From Streptomyces sp. WM6386 (GTDB lineage Bacteria; Actinomycetota; Actinomycetes; Streptomycetales; Streptomycetaceae), in assembly GCF_000972385.1 (NCBI RefSeq), contig NZ_JXTE01000009.1, forward strand, positions 1-64,000: 64,000 nt of DNA, written 5' to 3'. Below are positions 7,406-15,517 of the stretch, piece after piece. The notes below the pieces were generated by a model that did no database searches, was not told the origin of the DNA, and worked only from the letters and a program-made list of their open reading frames with translations. A program made the position numbers and the translations under genes. Position 1 is the stretch's first letter, and each line of letters starts with the position of its first letter.

Positions 7406-8350
7406 GTGACGACTGCCGACCTCGCCACCCGACTCGGCATCCCCAGCGGGCCGCTGTTCTTCCCCGTCACCGCCTACGCCCCCGACGGCTCGGTCGACCT
7501 CGACGTCTACCGCGCCCATGTGCGCCGCGGGGTGGAGGCCGGGGCCGCCGCCGTCTTCGCGTGCTGCGGCACCGGGGAGTTCCACGCGCTGACGCCCGAG
7601 GAGTTCGAGGCGTGCGTGCGGGCGGCCGTGGAGGAGACGGCGGGACGTGTGCCGGTCGTCGCGGGCGCCGGGTACGGCACCGCGCTCGCCGTGCGGTACG
7701 CGAAGCTGGCCGAGGCGGCCGGCGCGGACGGGCTGCTCGCGCTGCCGCCGTACCTCGTGATCGCCGGGCAGGAGGGCCTGCTGCGGCACTACAAGGAGAT
7801 CGCGGCGGCCACCGCGCTGCCCGTCGTCGTCTACCAGCGCGACAACGCCGTGTTCACACCGCCGACCGTCGTCGAACTGGCCCGCACCGAAGGGATCGTC
7901 GGCCTCAAGGACGGGCTCGGCGACCTCGACCTCGTCCAGCGGATCGTCAGCGCCGTGCGCACCGAGGTCCCCGGCGACTTCCTCTACTTCAACGGCCTGC
8001 CGACCGCCGAACAGACCCAGCTCGCCTACCGCGCGGTCGGCGTCCCGCTCTACTCCTCCGCCGTGTTCTGCTTCGCCCCCGAGATCGCCCTCGCCTTCCA
8101 CGGGGCGCTCGAGTCGGACGACTCGCGGACGGCCGACCGTCTCCTGGACGGCTTCTACCGCCCGTTCGTCGAGCTGCGCGCCCAGGGCCGCGGCTACGCC
8201 GTCGCCCTGGTCAAGGCCGGTGTACGGCTGCGCGGGCTCGACGTGGGGGAGGTCCGGCCACCGCTGCACGAGCCCACCGAGGATCATGTGAAGCAGCTCG
8301 CCCAGATCATCGAGCGTGGATACGCGCTGCTGGAGGAGGACACCAAGTGA
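7406..8350 (+). CDS. kdgD: 5-dehydro-4-deoxyglucarate dehydratase
   Basis: DapA-superfamily TIM-barrel lyase of 314 residues that should dehydrate and decarboxylate 5-keto-4-deoxy-D-glucarate to alpha-ketoglutarate semialdehyde (EC 4.2.1.41). It has the family's N-terminal FFPVTAY and GTGEFHALTPEEF segments, the VYQRDN segment with the barrel Tyr, and the Schiff-base lysine in GIVGLKDGLGD (about residue 172). The RBS AGGGAGA precedes the ATG. It shares a divergent promoter with the uronate dehydrogenase-like gene and overlaps the next gene by 4 bases (GTGA). Length and motifs match characterised KdgD proteins better than dihydrodipicolinate synthase. Confidence 0.88.
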   Translation: MTTADLATRLGIPSGPLFFPVTAYAPDGSVDLDVYRAHVRRGVEAGAAAVFACCGTGEFHALTPEEFEACVRAAVEETAGRVPVVAGAGYGTALAVRYAKLAEAAGADGLLALPPYLVIAGQEGLLRHYKEIAAATALPVVVYQRDNAVFTPPTVVELARTEGIVGLKDGLGDLDLVQRIVSAVRTEVPGDFLYFNGLPTAEQTQLAYRAVGVPLYSSAVFCFAPEIALAFHGALESDDSRTADRLLDGFYRPFVELRAQGRGYAVALVKAGVRLRGLDVGEVRPPLHEPTEDHVKQLAQIIERGYALLEEDTK

Positions 8351-9510
8351 AGGCGTCGACATTCGTCTACCCCTGGGACGTCAACGGGGACCCAGAGGCG
8401 GCCGCGCGCATCGCCTCCCTCGGTGTGGGCCAGGTGACGCTCGCCTCCGCGTACCATTCCACGCGCGCGCTGACGCCCCGCCACCCGCGCCACCGCATCG
8501 TCACCGCCGAGCACGCGTCCGTGCTCTACCCCACCGACGACCGCTGGCAGGGACGGGAGTTGCGCCCGTACCCGGCCGGCGACTGGGCGCCCGGCGACGC
8601 GTTCGGCGAGGCGGCCACCGCGCTGACGCGGGCCGGCCTGGAGGTGCACACCTGGGTGGTCCTCGCCCACAACTCCCGCCTGGGCGCCGAACATCCGGAC
8701 ACCTCGGTCGTCAACGCCTACGGCGACCGCTACCCCTGGGCTCCCTGTATCGCCCAGCCCGCCACGCGCGCGTACCTCGTCGACCTGGCTGCCGAGGCCG
8801 CGGTGCGCCCGGGCGCGCGCGGCACCGAACTGGAGTCCCTCGGCTGGTACGGCCTCCAGCATCTGCACGCCCACGACAAGACCGGCGGGGTCGGCCTCGG
8901 GGACGCCGGGATGTATCTGATGGCGCTCTGCTTCTGTGCGGTCTGCCGGGAGGGCTACGCCGCCCAGGGCCTGGATGCCGACGAACTGGCGGCCGCGGTA
9001 CGGGACGCGCTGGAGCCGCTGTGGCAGGGGGCGCCGGACGACCGGGAGTGGGCGGGTGTCGAGAAGCTCCTGGGTGCCTCGGTGGCGGCGGCCACGCGCG
9101 CGTGGCGCGACGAGACCGCCCGCACCCTCCAGGAGGCGGCGGTCGGGGCGGTGCGCGCGGCGGCTCCCGACGGTTTCCAGATCCTGCTGCACGCCGACCC
9201 GGTGACGTATCACGTCGGCGCCAACCCGGGCGTGGACCCCGCGCACATCCTCTCCGTGGCGGACGGCGTGGTGGTGCCGTGCGCGGGCGGACCGGGCCTG
9301 CTGACGCCGTTCGCCGAGCAGGGCCGCGAGGATGCGGTGATCGCCGCCAACTTCGGCGTGGTCTCCGGGATGGGCGGCAGCCCCGGCACGCTCGCGGCGG
9401 ACGCGGCACGCGCGCGTGAGCTCGGCGCCACCGAAATGCGGCTCTATCACGCCGGATTGGCGTCGGACGGCGACCTGGCGGCGGTGCGCGCGGCTCTCGC
9501 CGGCCGCTGA
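8347..9510 (+). CDS. uncharacterised protein translationally coupled to kdgD, 387 aa
   Basis: I do not recognise a characterised family. The GTG at 8347 overlaps the kdgD stop, so it is coupled to that gene. The protein has no signal peptide or membrane span. It reads like an alpha/beta barrel: TFVYPWDVNGDPEAAARIASLGV at the start, HTWVVLAHNSRLG (about 102), LESLGWYGLQHLHAHDK (about 160), then CFCAVCREGY (about 197), a Cys-X-Cys-X-X-Cys cluster like the metal or structural cysteines of some barrel glycoside hydrolases, and ILLHADPV near the C-terminal half. An enzyme acting on a uronate, its lactone or an oligouronide is possible. The role is inferred only from its neighbours. Confidence 0.75.
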   Translation: MKASTFVYPWDVNGDPEAAARIASLGVGQVTLASAYHSTRALTPRHPRHRIVTAEHASVLYPTDDRWQGRELRPYPAGDWAPGDAFGEAATALTRAGLEVHTWVVLAHNSRLGAEHPDTSVVNAYGDRYPWAPCIAQPATRAYLVDLAAEAAVRPGARGTELESLGWYGLQHLHAHDKTGGVGLGDAGMYLMALCFCAVCREGYAAQGLDADELAAAVRDALEPLWQGAPDDREWAGVEKLLGASVAAATRAWRDETARTLQEAAVGAVRAAAPDGFQILLHADPVTYHVGANPGVDPAHILSVADGVVVPCAGGPGLLTPFAEQGREDAVIAANFGVVSGMGGSPGTLAADAARARELGATEMRLYHAGLASDGDLAAVRAALAGR

Positions 9511-9636
9511 AGCGGCGGGGCCGCGCTCGGGTTCCCTGGTCGGCGACTGGTCGGCGACGAATTTCCCGTAGGGCGATGAGTTTCGGGAGCGTGGGCGGTC
9601 CACCCTCTGAAGGGCACCCATCCCGGAGGAGCACGC

Positions 9637-10218
9637 ATGACTCTCGACCTCGGCCCCCAGACCCGCACTCTGGCGCGCCTCGCCCAGGCCGTCCGGGACG
9701 AGCGGCTGGCGGACCCGACCCCCTGTCCGGACCTGGCGCTCCGCAATCTGCTGGGCCACCTGCTGGGCCTGAGCGTCGCCTTCCGTGACGCCGCCCGCAA
9801 GGACCTCGGCCCCACGACGAACACCGACCCCTCCGCCGCCGTACCGGACATCGGTCCCGGCTGGCGCGAGGAGCTGCCGAAGGTCCTCGACGAACTCGCC
9901 GACGCCTGGCGCGACCGGTCCGCCTGGACCGGTATGACCCGCGCGGGCGGCGTCGACCTGCCCGGCGAGGTCGCGGGAGCGGTCGCGATCGACGAACTGG
10001 TCATCCACGGCTGGGACCTGGCCCGCGCCACCGGCCTCCCGTACGACCCGGACCCCGCCGCGCTCCAGGTGTCGTACGACTTCCTGCTCGCGGCCGCCAA
10101 GGAGGACGACCGGGGCGGCGGCATCTTCGGCCCCGTGGTTCCGGTGGCGGACGGCGCGCCCCTGCTCGACCGGGCGGTCGGGCTGAGCGGGCGGGATCCG
10201 GGGTGGCAGCGACCGTGA
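9637..10218 (+). CDS. TIGR03086-type DinB/maleylpyruvate-isomerase-like protein
   Basis: Cytoplasmic protein of 193 residues with the mycothiol-dependent isomerase/DinB four-helix N-terminus. Visible hallmarks are the ADPTPCPDLALRNLLGHLLG segment (about 27-47) and the second metal-ligand region AVAIDELVIHGWDLARATG (about 112-130). Members are metal-binding actinobacterial proteins, mostly of unknown substrate. A GGAGGA RBS precedes the ATG. It is separated from the upstream gene by 126 bases and appears to be its own unit, not part of the uronate pathway. Confidence 0.78.
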   Translation: MTLDLGPQTRTLARLAQAVRDERLADPTPCPDLALRNLLGHLLGLSVAFRDAARKDLGPTTNTDPSAAVPDIGPGWREELPKVLDELADAWRDRSAWTGMTRAGGVDLPGEVAGAVAIDELVIHGWDLARATGLPYDPDPAALQVSYDFLLAAAKEDDRGGGIFGPVVPVADGAPLLDRAVGLSGRDPGWQRP

Positions 10219-10278
10219 TGAGCGGCAGCGGTTCTTAATCAGAGGCGCGGGGCAGGAGCCGCGACCTACCCTCCCCGC

Positions 10279-11040
10279 ATGTCTCTCACCCTCACCGTCC
10301 TCGGCACCGCCTCCCCGCACCCCGGCCCGGGCACCCCCTGCTCCGGCTATCTGGTACGGGGCGGGGGTGCCGAGGTGTGGGTGGACGCCGGTACCGGAAC
10401 CTTCGCCGAGTTGCAGCGGCACACGGATCCGACGCGGCTGAGCGCGATCTGGATCTCGCATCTGCACGCCGATCACTACGCCGATCTGACCGCCGCCTTC
10501 TACGGCTTCGCGTACGGCGGACTCGCCCTCCCCGCGCCCGTCCCCGTGTACGCACCGCGCGACTGTGCCCAGCGCCTCGCCGGCTTCTTCGGCCGGCCGG
10601 ACACCGGGTTCCTGAGCGGTGTCTTCGACCTCCAGCCGCTGTACAACGGGCATTCCGTCCGGCACGGCGGCCTGACGCTCACCGCCCGTGCCGTCGAGCA
10701 CGATGTCGAGGCGTACGGCCTGTGGGCACAGAGCGACGGACGGGCGCTGGCGTACTCCGGGGACACCGGGCCGTGCGACGGACTGCTGCGGCTCGCCGCC
10801 GGGGCGGACCTGTTCCTCTGCGAGGCCGATGTCGACGCGCATCGCGAAGGCGAAGTCGATCCGGTGCATCTGACACCGGAGGAAGTCGGCACCGCCGCCC
10901 GCATCGCAGGCGGCGTAGGGAAGGTGCTGGTCACCCACGTCGGCCCCACGCTCGCCCCCGAAGACGCCACCGCGCGCGCCGCCTCCGTCTTCGGTGGATC
11001 CACCGCCGTGGCCCGCGTCGGGGAGACGCACACCGTCTGA
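10279..11040 (+). CDS. MBL-fold metal-dependent hydrolase (RNase Z-like)
   Basis: Metallo-beta-lactamase-fold protein of 253 residues. It opens with LTVLGTASPHPGPGTPCSGYLV and carries the metal motif HLHADHYAD (about residues 55-63, HxHxDH), SGDTGPCDGL with the bridging Asp (about 159), and a final VLVTHVGPTL His (about 221). This layout matches the ElaC/RNase Z-like branch of MBL proteins, which includes tRNA 3'-processing enzymes and many hydrolases of unknown substrate. Streptomyces carry several paralogues, so I do not call it RNase Z itself. No signal peptide. It stands in a short two-gene stretch unrelated to pectin genes. Confidence 0.82.
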   Translation: MSLTLTVLGTASPHPGPGTPCSGYLVRGGGAEVWVDAGTGTFAELQRHTDPTRLSAIWISHLHADHYADLTAAFYGFAYGGLALPAPVPVYAPRDCAQRLAGFFGRPDTGFLSGVFDLQPLYNGHSVRHGGLTLTARAVEHDVEAYGLWAQSDGRALAYSGDTGPCDGLLRLAAGADLFLCEADVDAHREGEVDPVHLTPEEVGTAARIAGGVGKVLVTHVGPTLAPEDATARAASVFGGSTAVARVGETHTV

Positions 11041-11080
11041 ACGCCCTGATCGGCAACCTCAACTTCCTTTGTCAGAAGCA

Positions 11081-11109
11081 TTGACGAAACACGAGCCCCC
11101 TCCTACCTT
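11081..11109 (+). promoter_or_regulatory. vegetative-type promoter of the GntR/sugar-acid operon
   Basis: TTGACG (11081-11086), a 17-base spacer, then TACCTT (11104-11109). This is a good fit to a HrdB-type promoter and lies 76 bases upstream of the GntR start. The spacing is exact; transcription itself is inferred. Confidence 0.6.
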
Positions 11110-11130
11110 CAACCCGTCGTACTTCGTACG

Positions 11131-11173
11131 TCATATATGAGACGCGATACGTGAGATCCGATACGCGAGATCC
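11131..11173 (+). promoter_or_regulatory. palindrome plus 14-bp tandem repeat in the GntR leader
   Basis: A perfect palindrome TCATATATGA (11131-11140) lies just after the likely transcription start. It is followed by two near-identical 14-base units, GATACGTGAGATCC (11146-11159) and GATACGCGAGATCC (11160-11173), differing at one base. The block ends 11 bases before the GntR start and is a good candidate for an autoregulatory operator of the encoded FCD-type regulator. Confidence 0.55.
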
Positions 11174-11184
11174 GAGAGGCGCGC

Positions 11185-11853
11185 ATGACCTCTGTGCCCA
11201 CGCCGATCCCCTCCCGCACGCAGTACGTGCTCGAGGAGATCAAACGCCGCATCCTCACCGGCCAGCTGACGCCGGGGCAGGCTCTGGTCGAGACCGAGCT
11301 CGCCGCGCAGTTCGGGGTGTCCAAGACCCCGGTGCGCGAGGCGCTCAAGACCCTGGCCGGCACCGGGCTCGTCGTGATGAACCAGTACAAGGGCGTCACG
11401 GTGCGCATGGTGGACGCGGACATGGCGCGCGAGGTCTACGACGTCCGGCTGCTCCTCGAACCCGAGGCCCTGAAGCGGGCCGTCAAGCGCGGCGCCTCCC
11501 TCGACGAGGCCCGTGACGCGCTGACCCGGGCCGACCAGGCCACCGACACCGCCGAACGCTCCCTCGCCAACCGGGAGTTCCACCGGTCCCTGTATCTGCC
11601 GTGCGGCAACCCGCTGCTCGGCCGGATGCTCGACGAGGTCCGGGACCAGGCGGCCCTCGTCTCCGCCGTCGCCTGGGCGGCCTCGCCCTCCTGGGAGCGG
11701 GAGGCCGGTGAGCACCGGGAGATCCTGCGGCTCGCCCTCGACGGTGACGCCGACGGCGCGGCCCGCGCCCTCCACGCGCACATCGCGTCGTTCGTGCAAC
11801 GGGCCTTCCCGGACGCGGAGTCCGAGGCCCAGGGAGAGGACGGTCAGGCATGA
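11185..11853 (+). CDS. GntR family regulator with FCD domain
   Basis: Regulator of 222 residues. The N-terminal winged HTH (about 10-75) contains YVLEEIKRRILTGQLTPGQ, ETELAAQFGVSKTPVREALKTLAG and GLVVMNQYKGVTV, typical of the GntR family. The all-helical FCD ligand domain follows, with metal-type residues in REVYDVRLLLEP, NREFHRSLY and GEHREIL (His residues at about 133 and 184). FadR/FCD members usually sense organic or sugar acids. It is first in a run with a DapA-family and an IlvD/Edd dehydratase (next start overlaps its stop by 4 bases). It therefore probably controls the sugar-acid operon and perhaps the transporter downstream. Confidence 0.87.
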   Translation: MTSVPTPIPSRTQYVLEEIKRRILTGQLTPGQALVETELAAQFGVSKTPVREALKTLAGTGLVVMNQYKGVTVRMVDADMAREVYDVRLLLEPEALKRAVKRGASLDEARDALTRADQATDTAERSLANREFHRSLYLPCGNPLLGRMLDEVRDQAALVSAVAWAASPSWEREAGEHREILRLALDGDADGAARALHAHIASFVQRAFPDAESEAQGEDGQA

Positions 11854-12758
11854 CAGCGACGTTCGAGACCCAACGGGCGGCCCTGGCCGACGTGGTGGCG
11901 ATCCCGGTGACACCGTTCGCCGAGGACGGCACCGTCGACCAGGACACCCACCGGGCCCTGCTGCGTCGTCTCCTCGACGGTGGGGTCACGACCCTCACCC
12001 CCAACGGGAACACCGGCGAGTTCTACGCCCTGACCCCCCAGGAGCGCCGGCTCGTCACCGAGCTGACGATCGACGAGGCCGGCGACCGTGCCGTGATCCT
12101 CGTCGGCGTCGGCCACGACGTGCCCACCGCCGTCGCCTCCGCACGGCACGCCCGTGAGCTGGGCGCGGCGATGGTGATGGTCCACCAGCCCGTCCATCCG
12201 TACGTCTCCCAGGGCGGCTGGGTCGACTACCACCGCGCCATCGCCGAGGCCGTGCCCGAGCTGGGCGTCGTGCCGTACATCCGTAACGCGCAGCTCAGCG
12301 GGGCTCGGCTCGCCGAACTCGCCGACGCCTGCCCGAACGTCATCGGGGTGAAGTACGCCGTCCCGGACGCGGCGAGATTCGCCGCCTTCGCCCGGGACGC
12401 GGGACTCGAACGCTTCGTGTGGGTCGCCGGCCTCGCCGAGCCCTACGCCCCCTCGTACTTCTCCGCGGGCGCCACCGGCTTCACCTCCGGACTCGTGAAC
12501 GTCGCCCCGGCCGTTTCGCTGAACATGATCGAAGCGCTGCGATCCGGTGACTACCCGGCCGCCATGAAGGTCTGGGAGCAGATCCGCCGCTTCGAGGAAC
12601 TCCGCGCCGCCAACGGCTCCGCCAACAACGTCACCATCGTCAAGGAGGCCCTCGCCTCCCTCGGACTGTGCCGCCGCGAGGTGCGTCCGCCGAGCCGGCC
12701 GCTGCCCGAGGACGAGCGGGCCGAGGTCGCCGGGATAGCCGCCGGGTGGTCGATATGA
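11850..12758 (+). CDS. dihydrodipicolinate synthase family lyase (probable 2-keto-3-deoxy-pentonate dehydratase)
   Basis: DapA-family barrel of 302 residues. It has the entry loop VAIPVTPFAEDGTVD, the phosphate/carboxylate loop GNTGEFYALT (about 50-59), a PYIRN segment holding the conserved Tyr (about 141), and the Schiff-base lysine in VIGVKYAVPD (about 168). It overlaps the GntR gene by 4 bases and the IlvD/Edd gene by 4 bases. Next to a pentonate/hexonate dehydratase, the likely reaction is dehydration of 2-keto-3-deoxy-L-arabinonate to alpha-ketoglutarate semialdehyde. An aldolase acting on a 2-keto-3-deoxy acid is the main alternative. It is clearly distinct from the KdgD at 7.4 kb. Confidence 0.8.
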   Translation: MTATFETQRAALADVVAIPVTPFAEDGTVDQDTHRALLRRLLDGGVTTLTPNGNTGEFYALTPQERRLVTELTIDEAGDRAVILVGVGHDVPTAVASARHARELGAAMVMVHQPVHPYVSQGGWVDYHRAIAEAVPELGVVPYIRNAQLSGARLAELADACPNVIGVKYAVPDAARFAAFARDAGLERFVWVAGLAEPYAPSYFSAGATGFTSGLVNVAPAVSLNMIEALRSGDYPAAMKVWEQIRRFEELRAANGSANNVTIVKEALASLGLCRREVRPPSRPLPEDERAEVAGIAAGWSI

Positions 12759-14491
12759 CCGACAGAGAACGCAAACGCCCCGAGGAGCTGCGGAGCCACC
12801 AGTGGTACGGCACCGAGGGCCAGTTGCGCACCTGGTCGCACAACGCCCGGATGCGCCAGCTGGGTTACGAGGCGGAGGAGTACCGGGGCCGCCCGGTGAT
12901 CGCCGTCCTCAACACCTGGTCCGACATCAACCCCTGCCACGTCCATCTGCGCGAGCGCGCCGAGGCGGTCAAGCGGGGCGTGTGGCAGGCCGGGGGCTTC
13001 CCACTCGAGTTCCCGGTCGCCACGCTCTCGGAGACGTACCAGAAGCCGACCCCGATGCTCTACCGCAACCTCCTCGCGATGGAGACGGAGGAGCTGCTGC
13101 GGTCGTACCCGATCGACGCGGCGGTGCTGCTCGGCGGCTGCGACAAGTCGACGCCGGCGCTGCTCATGGGCGCTGCCTCGGCCGACGTGCCGTCGCTCTT
13201 CGTGCCCGCGGGGCCGATGCTGCCGGGGCACTGGCGCGGGGAGACCCTCGGGTCCGGCACCGACATGTGGAAGTACTGGGACGAGCATCGCGCGGGCAAT
13301 CTGACGGACTGCGAACTCCGCGAGCTCCAGGGCGGGTTGGCGCGTTCACCCGGTCACTGCATGACCATGGGCACCGCGTCCACGATGACCGCTGCGGCGG
13401 AGGTCCTCGGCATGACACTGCCGGGTGCCTCCTCGATCCCGGCCGTCGAGTCCGGGCACGAGCGGATGGCCGCCGCCTCCGGGCGCCGTGCCGTGGAGCT
13501 CGCCTGGACCGCCCTCAAGCCGTCGGAGATCCTCACCCGGGAGGCCTTCGAGGACGCCGTCACCACGGTGCTCGGACTCGGCGGCTCCACCAACGCCGTG
13601 ATCCACCTGATCGCGATGGCGGGCCGGTCCGGGATCAAGCTCGCCCTCGACGACTTCGACCGCATCGCCCGTACCGTCCCGGTGCTGGCGAACGTACGGC
13701 CCGGCGGACAGACGTACCTCATGGAGGACTTCTACTTCGCCGGTGGCCTGCCCGCCTTCCTCACACGGATCACCGACCTGCTGCATCTGGACCGGCCGAC
13801 CGTCAACGGCACGCTGGGAGAGCAGCTCGAAGGTGCCGTCGTGCACAACGACGACGTCATCCGCACCCGCGAGAACCCGGTCGCCGGCGAGGGCGGTGTC
13901 GCCGTCCTGCGCGGCAACCTCTGCCCGGACGGCGCGGTCATCAAGCACATCTCCGCCGAGCCGCACCTGCTCAAGCACACCGGTCCCGCGGTCGTCTTCG
14001 ACGACTACAGGACCATGCAGCGGACCATCAACGACCCGTCGCTGAACATCACCGCCGACAGTGTGGTGGTGCTGCGCAACGCCGGGCCCAAGGGCGGTCC
14101 GGGCATGCCCGAGTACGGCATGCTGCCCATCCCCGACCACCTGCTCAAGCAGGGGGTGCGGGACATGGTCCGGATCTCCGACGCCCGGATGAGCGGCACG
14201 AGTTACGGCGCGTGTGTGCTGCACGTCGCGCCCGAGTCGTACATCGGCGGACCGCTCGCCCTCGTCCGCAGCGGTGACCGGATCACCCTGGACGTCGAGG
14301 CGCGCTCCCTCCATCTCCACGTGGACGACGAGGAGTTGGAGCGCCGCAGGGCGCAGTGGACGCCGCCGCCCGTCCGTTACGAGCGAGGCTACGGCGCGCT
14401 CTACAACGAGCAGATCACGCAGGCCGACACCGGCTGCGACTTCGAGTTCCTGGCCCGCCCGGGCAAGGGGAGCGACCCGTACGCCGGCTGA
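12755..14491 (+). CDS. IlvD/Edd family sugar-acid dehydratase (L-arabonate dehydratase type)
   Basis: Fe-S dehydratase of 578 residues, the length of pentonate/hexonate members of IlvD/Edd. The ATG at 12755 overlaps the preceding stop. Cluster-ligand cysteines are visible in INPCHVH (about 57), GGCDKSTPA (about 127) and PGHCMTMGTAST (about 199). The catalytic Ser region is RMSGTSYGACVLH (about 479-491). Motifs favour sugar-acid dehydratases (L-arabonate, D-xylonate, D-galactonate) over dihydroxy-acid dehydratase, and the neighbouring DapA-family gene supports a non-phosphorylative pentose or sugar-acid route. Dehydration of galactarate cannot be excluded and would fill a gap in the uronate route. 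Confidence 0.82.
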   Translation: MTDRERKRPEELRSHQWYGTEGQLRTWSHNARMRQLGYEAEEYRGRPVIAVLNTWSDINPCHVHLRERAEAVKRGVWQAGGFPLEFPVATLSETYQKPTPMLYRNLLAMETEELLRSYPIDAAVLLGGCDKSTPALLMGAASADVPSLFVPAGPMLPGHWRGETLGSGTDMWKYWDEHRAGNLTDCELRELQGGLARSPGHCMTMGTASTMTAAAEVLGMTLPGASSIPAVESGHERMAAASGRRAVELAWTALKPSEILTREAFEDAVTTVLGLGGSTNAVIHLIAMAGRSGIKLALDDFDRIARTVPVLANVRPGGQTYLMEDFYFAGGLPAFLTRITDLLHLDRPTVNGTLGEQLEGAVVHNDDVIRTRENPVAGEGGVAVLRGNLCPDGAVIKHISAEPHLLKHTGPAVVFDDYRTMQRTINDPSLNITADSVVVLRNAGPKGGPGMPEYGMLPIPDHLLKQGVRDMVRISDARMSGTSYGACVLHVAPESYIGGPLALVRSGDRITLDVEARSLHLHVDDEELERRRAQWTPPPVRYERGYGALYNEQITQADTGCDFEFLARPGKGSDPYAG

Positions 14492-14529
14492 GCCGCAGCA
14501 GCACCACAGCGCACCCGCATGTCCAGAGA

Positions 14530-14564
14530 GAAAGCGCTTCCCGCAAGACGTACCAAGACGTACC
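14530..14564 (+). promoter_or_regulatory. LacI-type operator-like palindrome and 10-bp tandem repeat
   Basis: GAAAGCGCTTCC (14530-14541) contains the palindromic core AAGCGCTT, the usual shape of LacI-family operators. It is followed by two exact head-to-tail copies of AAGACGTACC (14545-14554 and 14555-14564). Both lie in the 90-base gap between the dehydratase and the first permease. A second AAGCGCTT palindrome sits at 21699-21708. No LacI gene is in the window. Confidence 0.5.
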
Positions 14565-14581
14565 GAGATCGGAGAACAGTC

Positions 14582-15517
14582 ATGGCCCAAGCCGCAGCCG
14601 TGGCGAAACCGCCCGCGCCACCCCGGCGGCGCCGTGCCTCCGCCACCCCGCGCAAGCTCCCCTATCTGCTGATCGCACCGGCCGCCCTGCTCATGCTGGG
14701 CTTCATCGCCTACCCGGTGATCAGCGTCTTCTACTACAGCCTGCAGAACTACAACCCCACGAAGCCCTGGCGCAACGGATACGCGGGCTTCGACAACTTC
14801 GTCCACGCCTTCACCGAGGACCCGGTCTTCTGGAACACGCTGACCTTCAGCGCCAAGTGGGTCTTCGTCGAGGTGGGCCTCCAGCTGCTCTTCGGTCTCG
14901 CGCTGGCGCTCATCGTCAACCAGAGCTTCGTGGGCCGGGCCATGGGACGCGCCATGGTCTTCTCCCCGTGGGCCGTCTCCGGTGTGCTGACCTCCGCGAT
15001 CTGGGTCCTGCTCTACAACTCCCAGACGGGCCTCACCCGTTACCTCGCGGACATGGGCATCGGCTCCTACGGCACCAGCTGGCTCTCGGACACCTCCACC
15101 GTGTTCCCGGCGGCGATCGTCGCCGACCTGTGGCGCGGTGTCCCCTTCTTCGCGATCCTCATCCTCGCCGACCTCCAGTCCGTCTCCAAGGACCTCTACG
15201 AAGCCGCCGAGGTCGACGGGGCCAGCCGGTTCAAGCAGTTCCTGCACATCACGCTGCCGCACCTGAAGGACGCGATCATCCTGTCCACGCTGTTGCGCGC
15301 GGTCTGGGAGTTCAACAACGTCGACCTGCTCTACACCCTCACCGGCGGCGGACCCGCCGGCGAGACGACGACCCTCCCGCTCTACATCGCCAACACATCC
15401 GTCGACGCCCACAACTTCGGCTACGCATCGGCCCTGACCACGGTGGCGTTCGTGATTCTGCTCTTCTGCTCGATGGTCTATCTGCGCCTGAGCAAGTTCG
15501 GAGGCGACGACAAGTGA
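14582..15517 (+). CDS. sugar ABC transporter permease, MalF/UgpA type
   Basis: Permease of 311 residues. The ATG at 14582 is preceded by GGAGA; the longer upstream frame would run through the operator-like sequences. The N-terminus is Ala/Pro/Arg-rich, followed by six membrane spans from about residue 26 (LPYLLIAPAALLMLGFIAYPVISVFYY). The ATPase-contact loop is EAAEVDGASRFKQFLHITLPHLKDAI (about 205-230), and TLTGGGPAGETTTLPLYI is the conserved segment before the last spans. It is the first gene of the pectin-product transporter unit; the binding lipoprotein lies 8 kb downstream. No ATPase gene is present. The substrate is probably an oligouronide or side-chain oligosaccharide. Confidence 0.88.
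   Translation: MAQAAAVAKPPAPPRRRRASATPRKLPYLLIAPAALLMLGFIAYPVISVFYYSLQNYNPTKPWRNGYAGFDNFVHAFTEDPVFWNTLTFSAKWVFVEVGLQLLFGLALALIVNQSFVGRAMGRAMVFSPWAVSGVLTSAIWVLLYNSQTGLTRYLADMGIGSYGTSWLSDTSTVFPAAIVADLWRGVPFFAILILADLQSVSKDLYEAAEVDGASRFKQFLHITLPHLKDAIILSTLLRAVWEFNNVDLLYTLTGGGPAGETTTLPLYIANTSVDAHNFGYASALTTVAFVILLFCSMVYLRLSKFGGDDK

Noticed and set aside
7406..8350. Calling this gene dihydrodipicolinate synthase (lysine pathway)
   Set aside because: Motifs and its divergent uronate dehydrogenase neighbour fit KdgD better.
13346..15412. 688-residue minus-strand frame opposite the IlvD/Edd and permease genes
   Set aside because: Arises from low stop frequency in GC-rich DNA; no recognisable protein.
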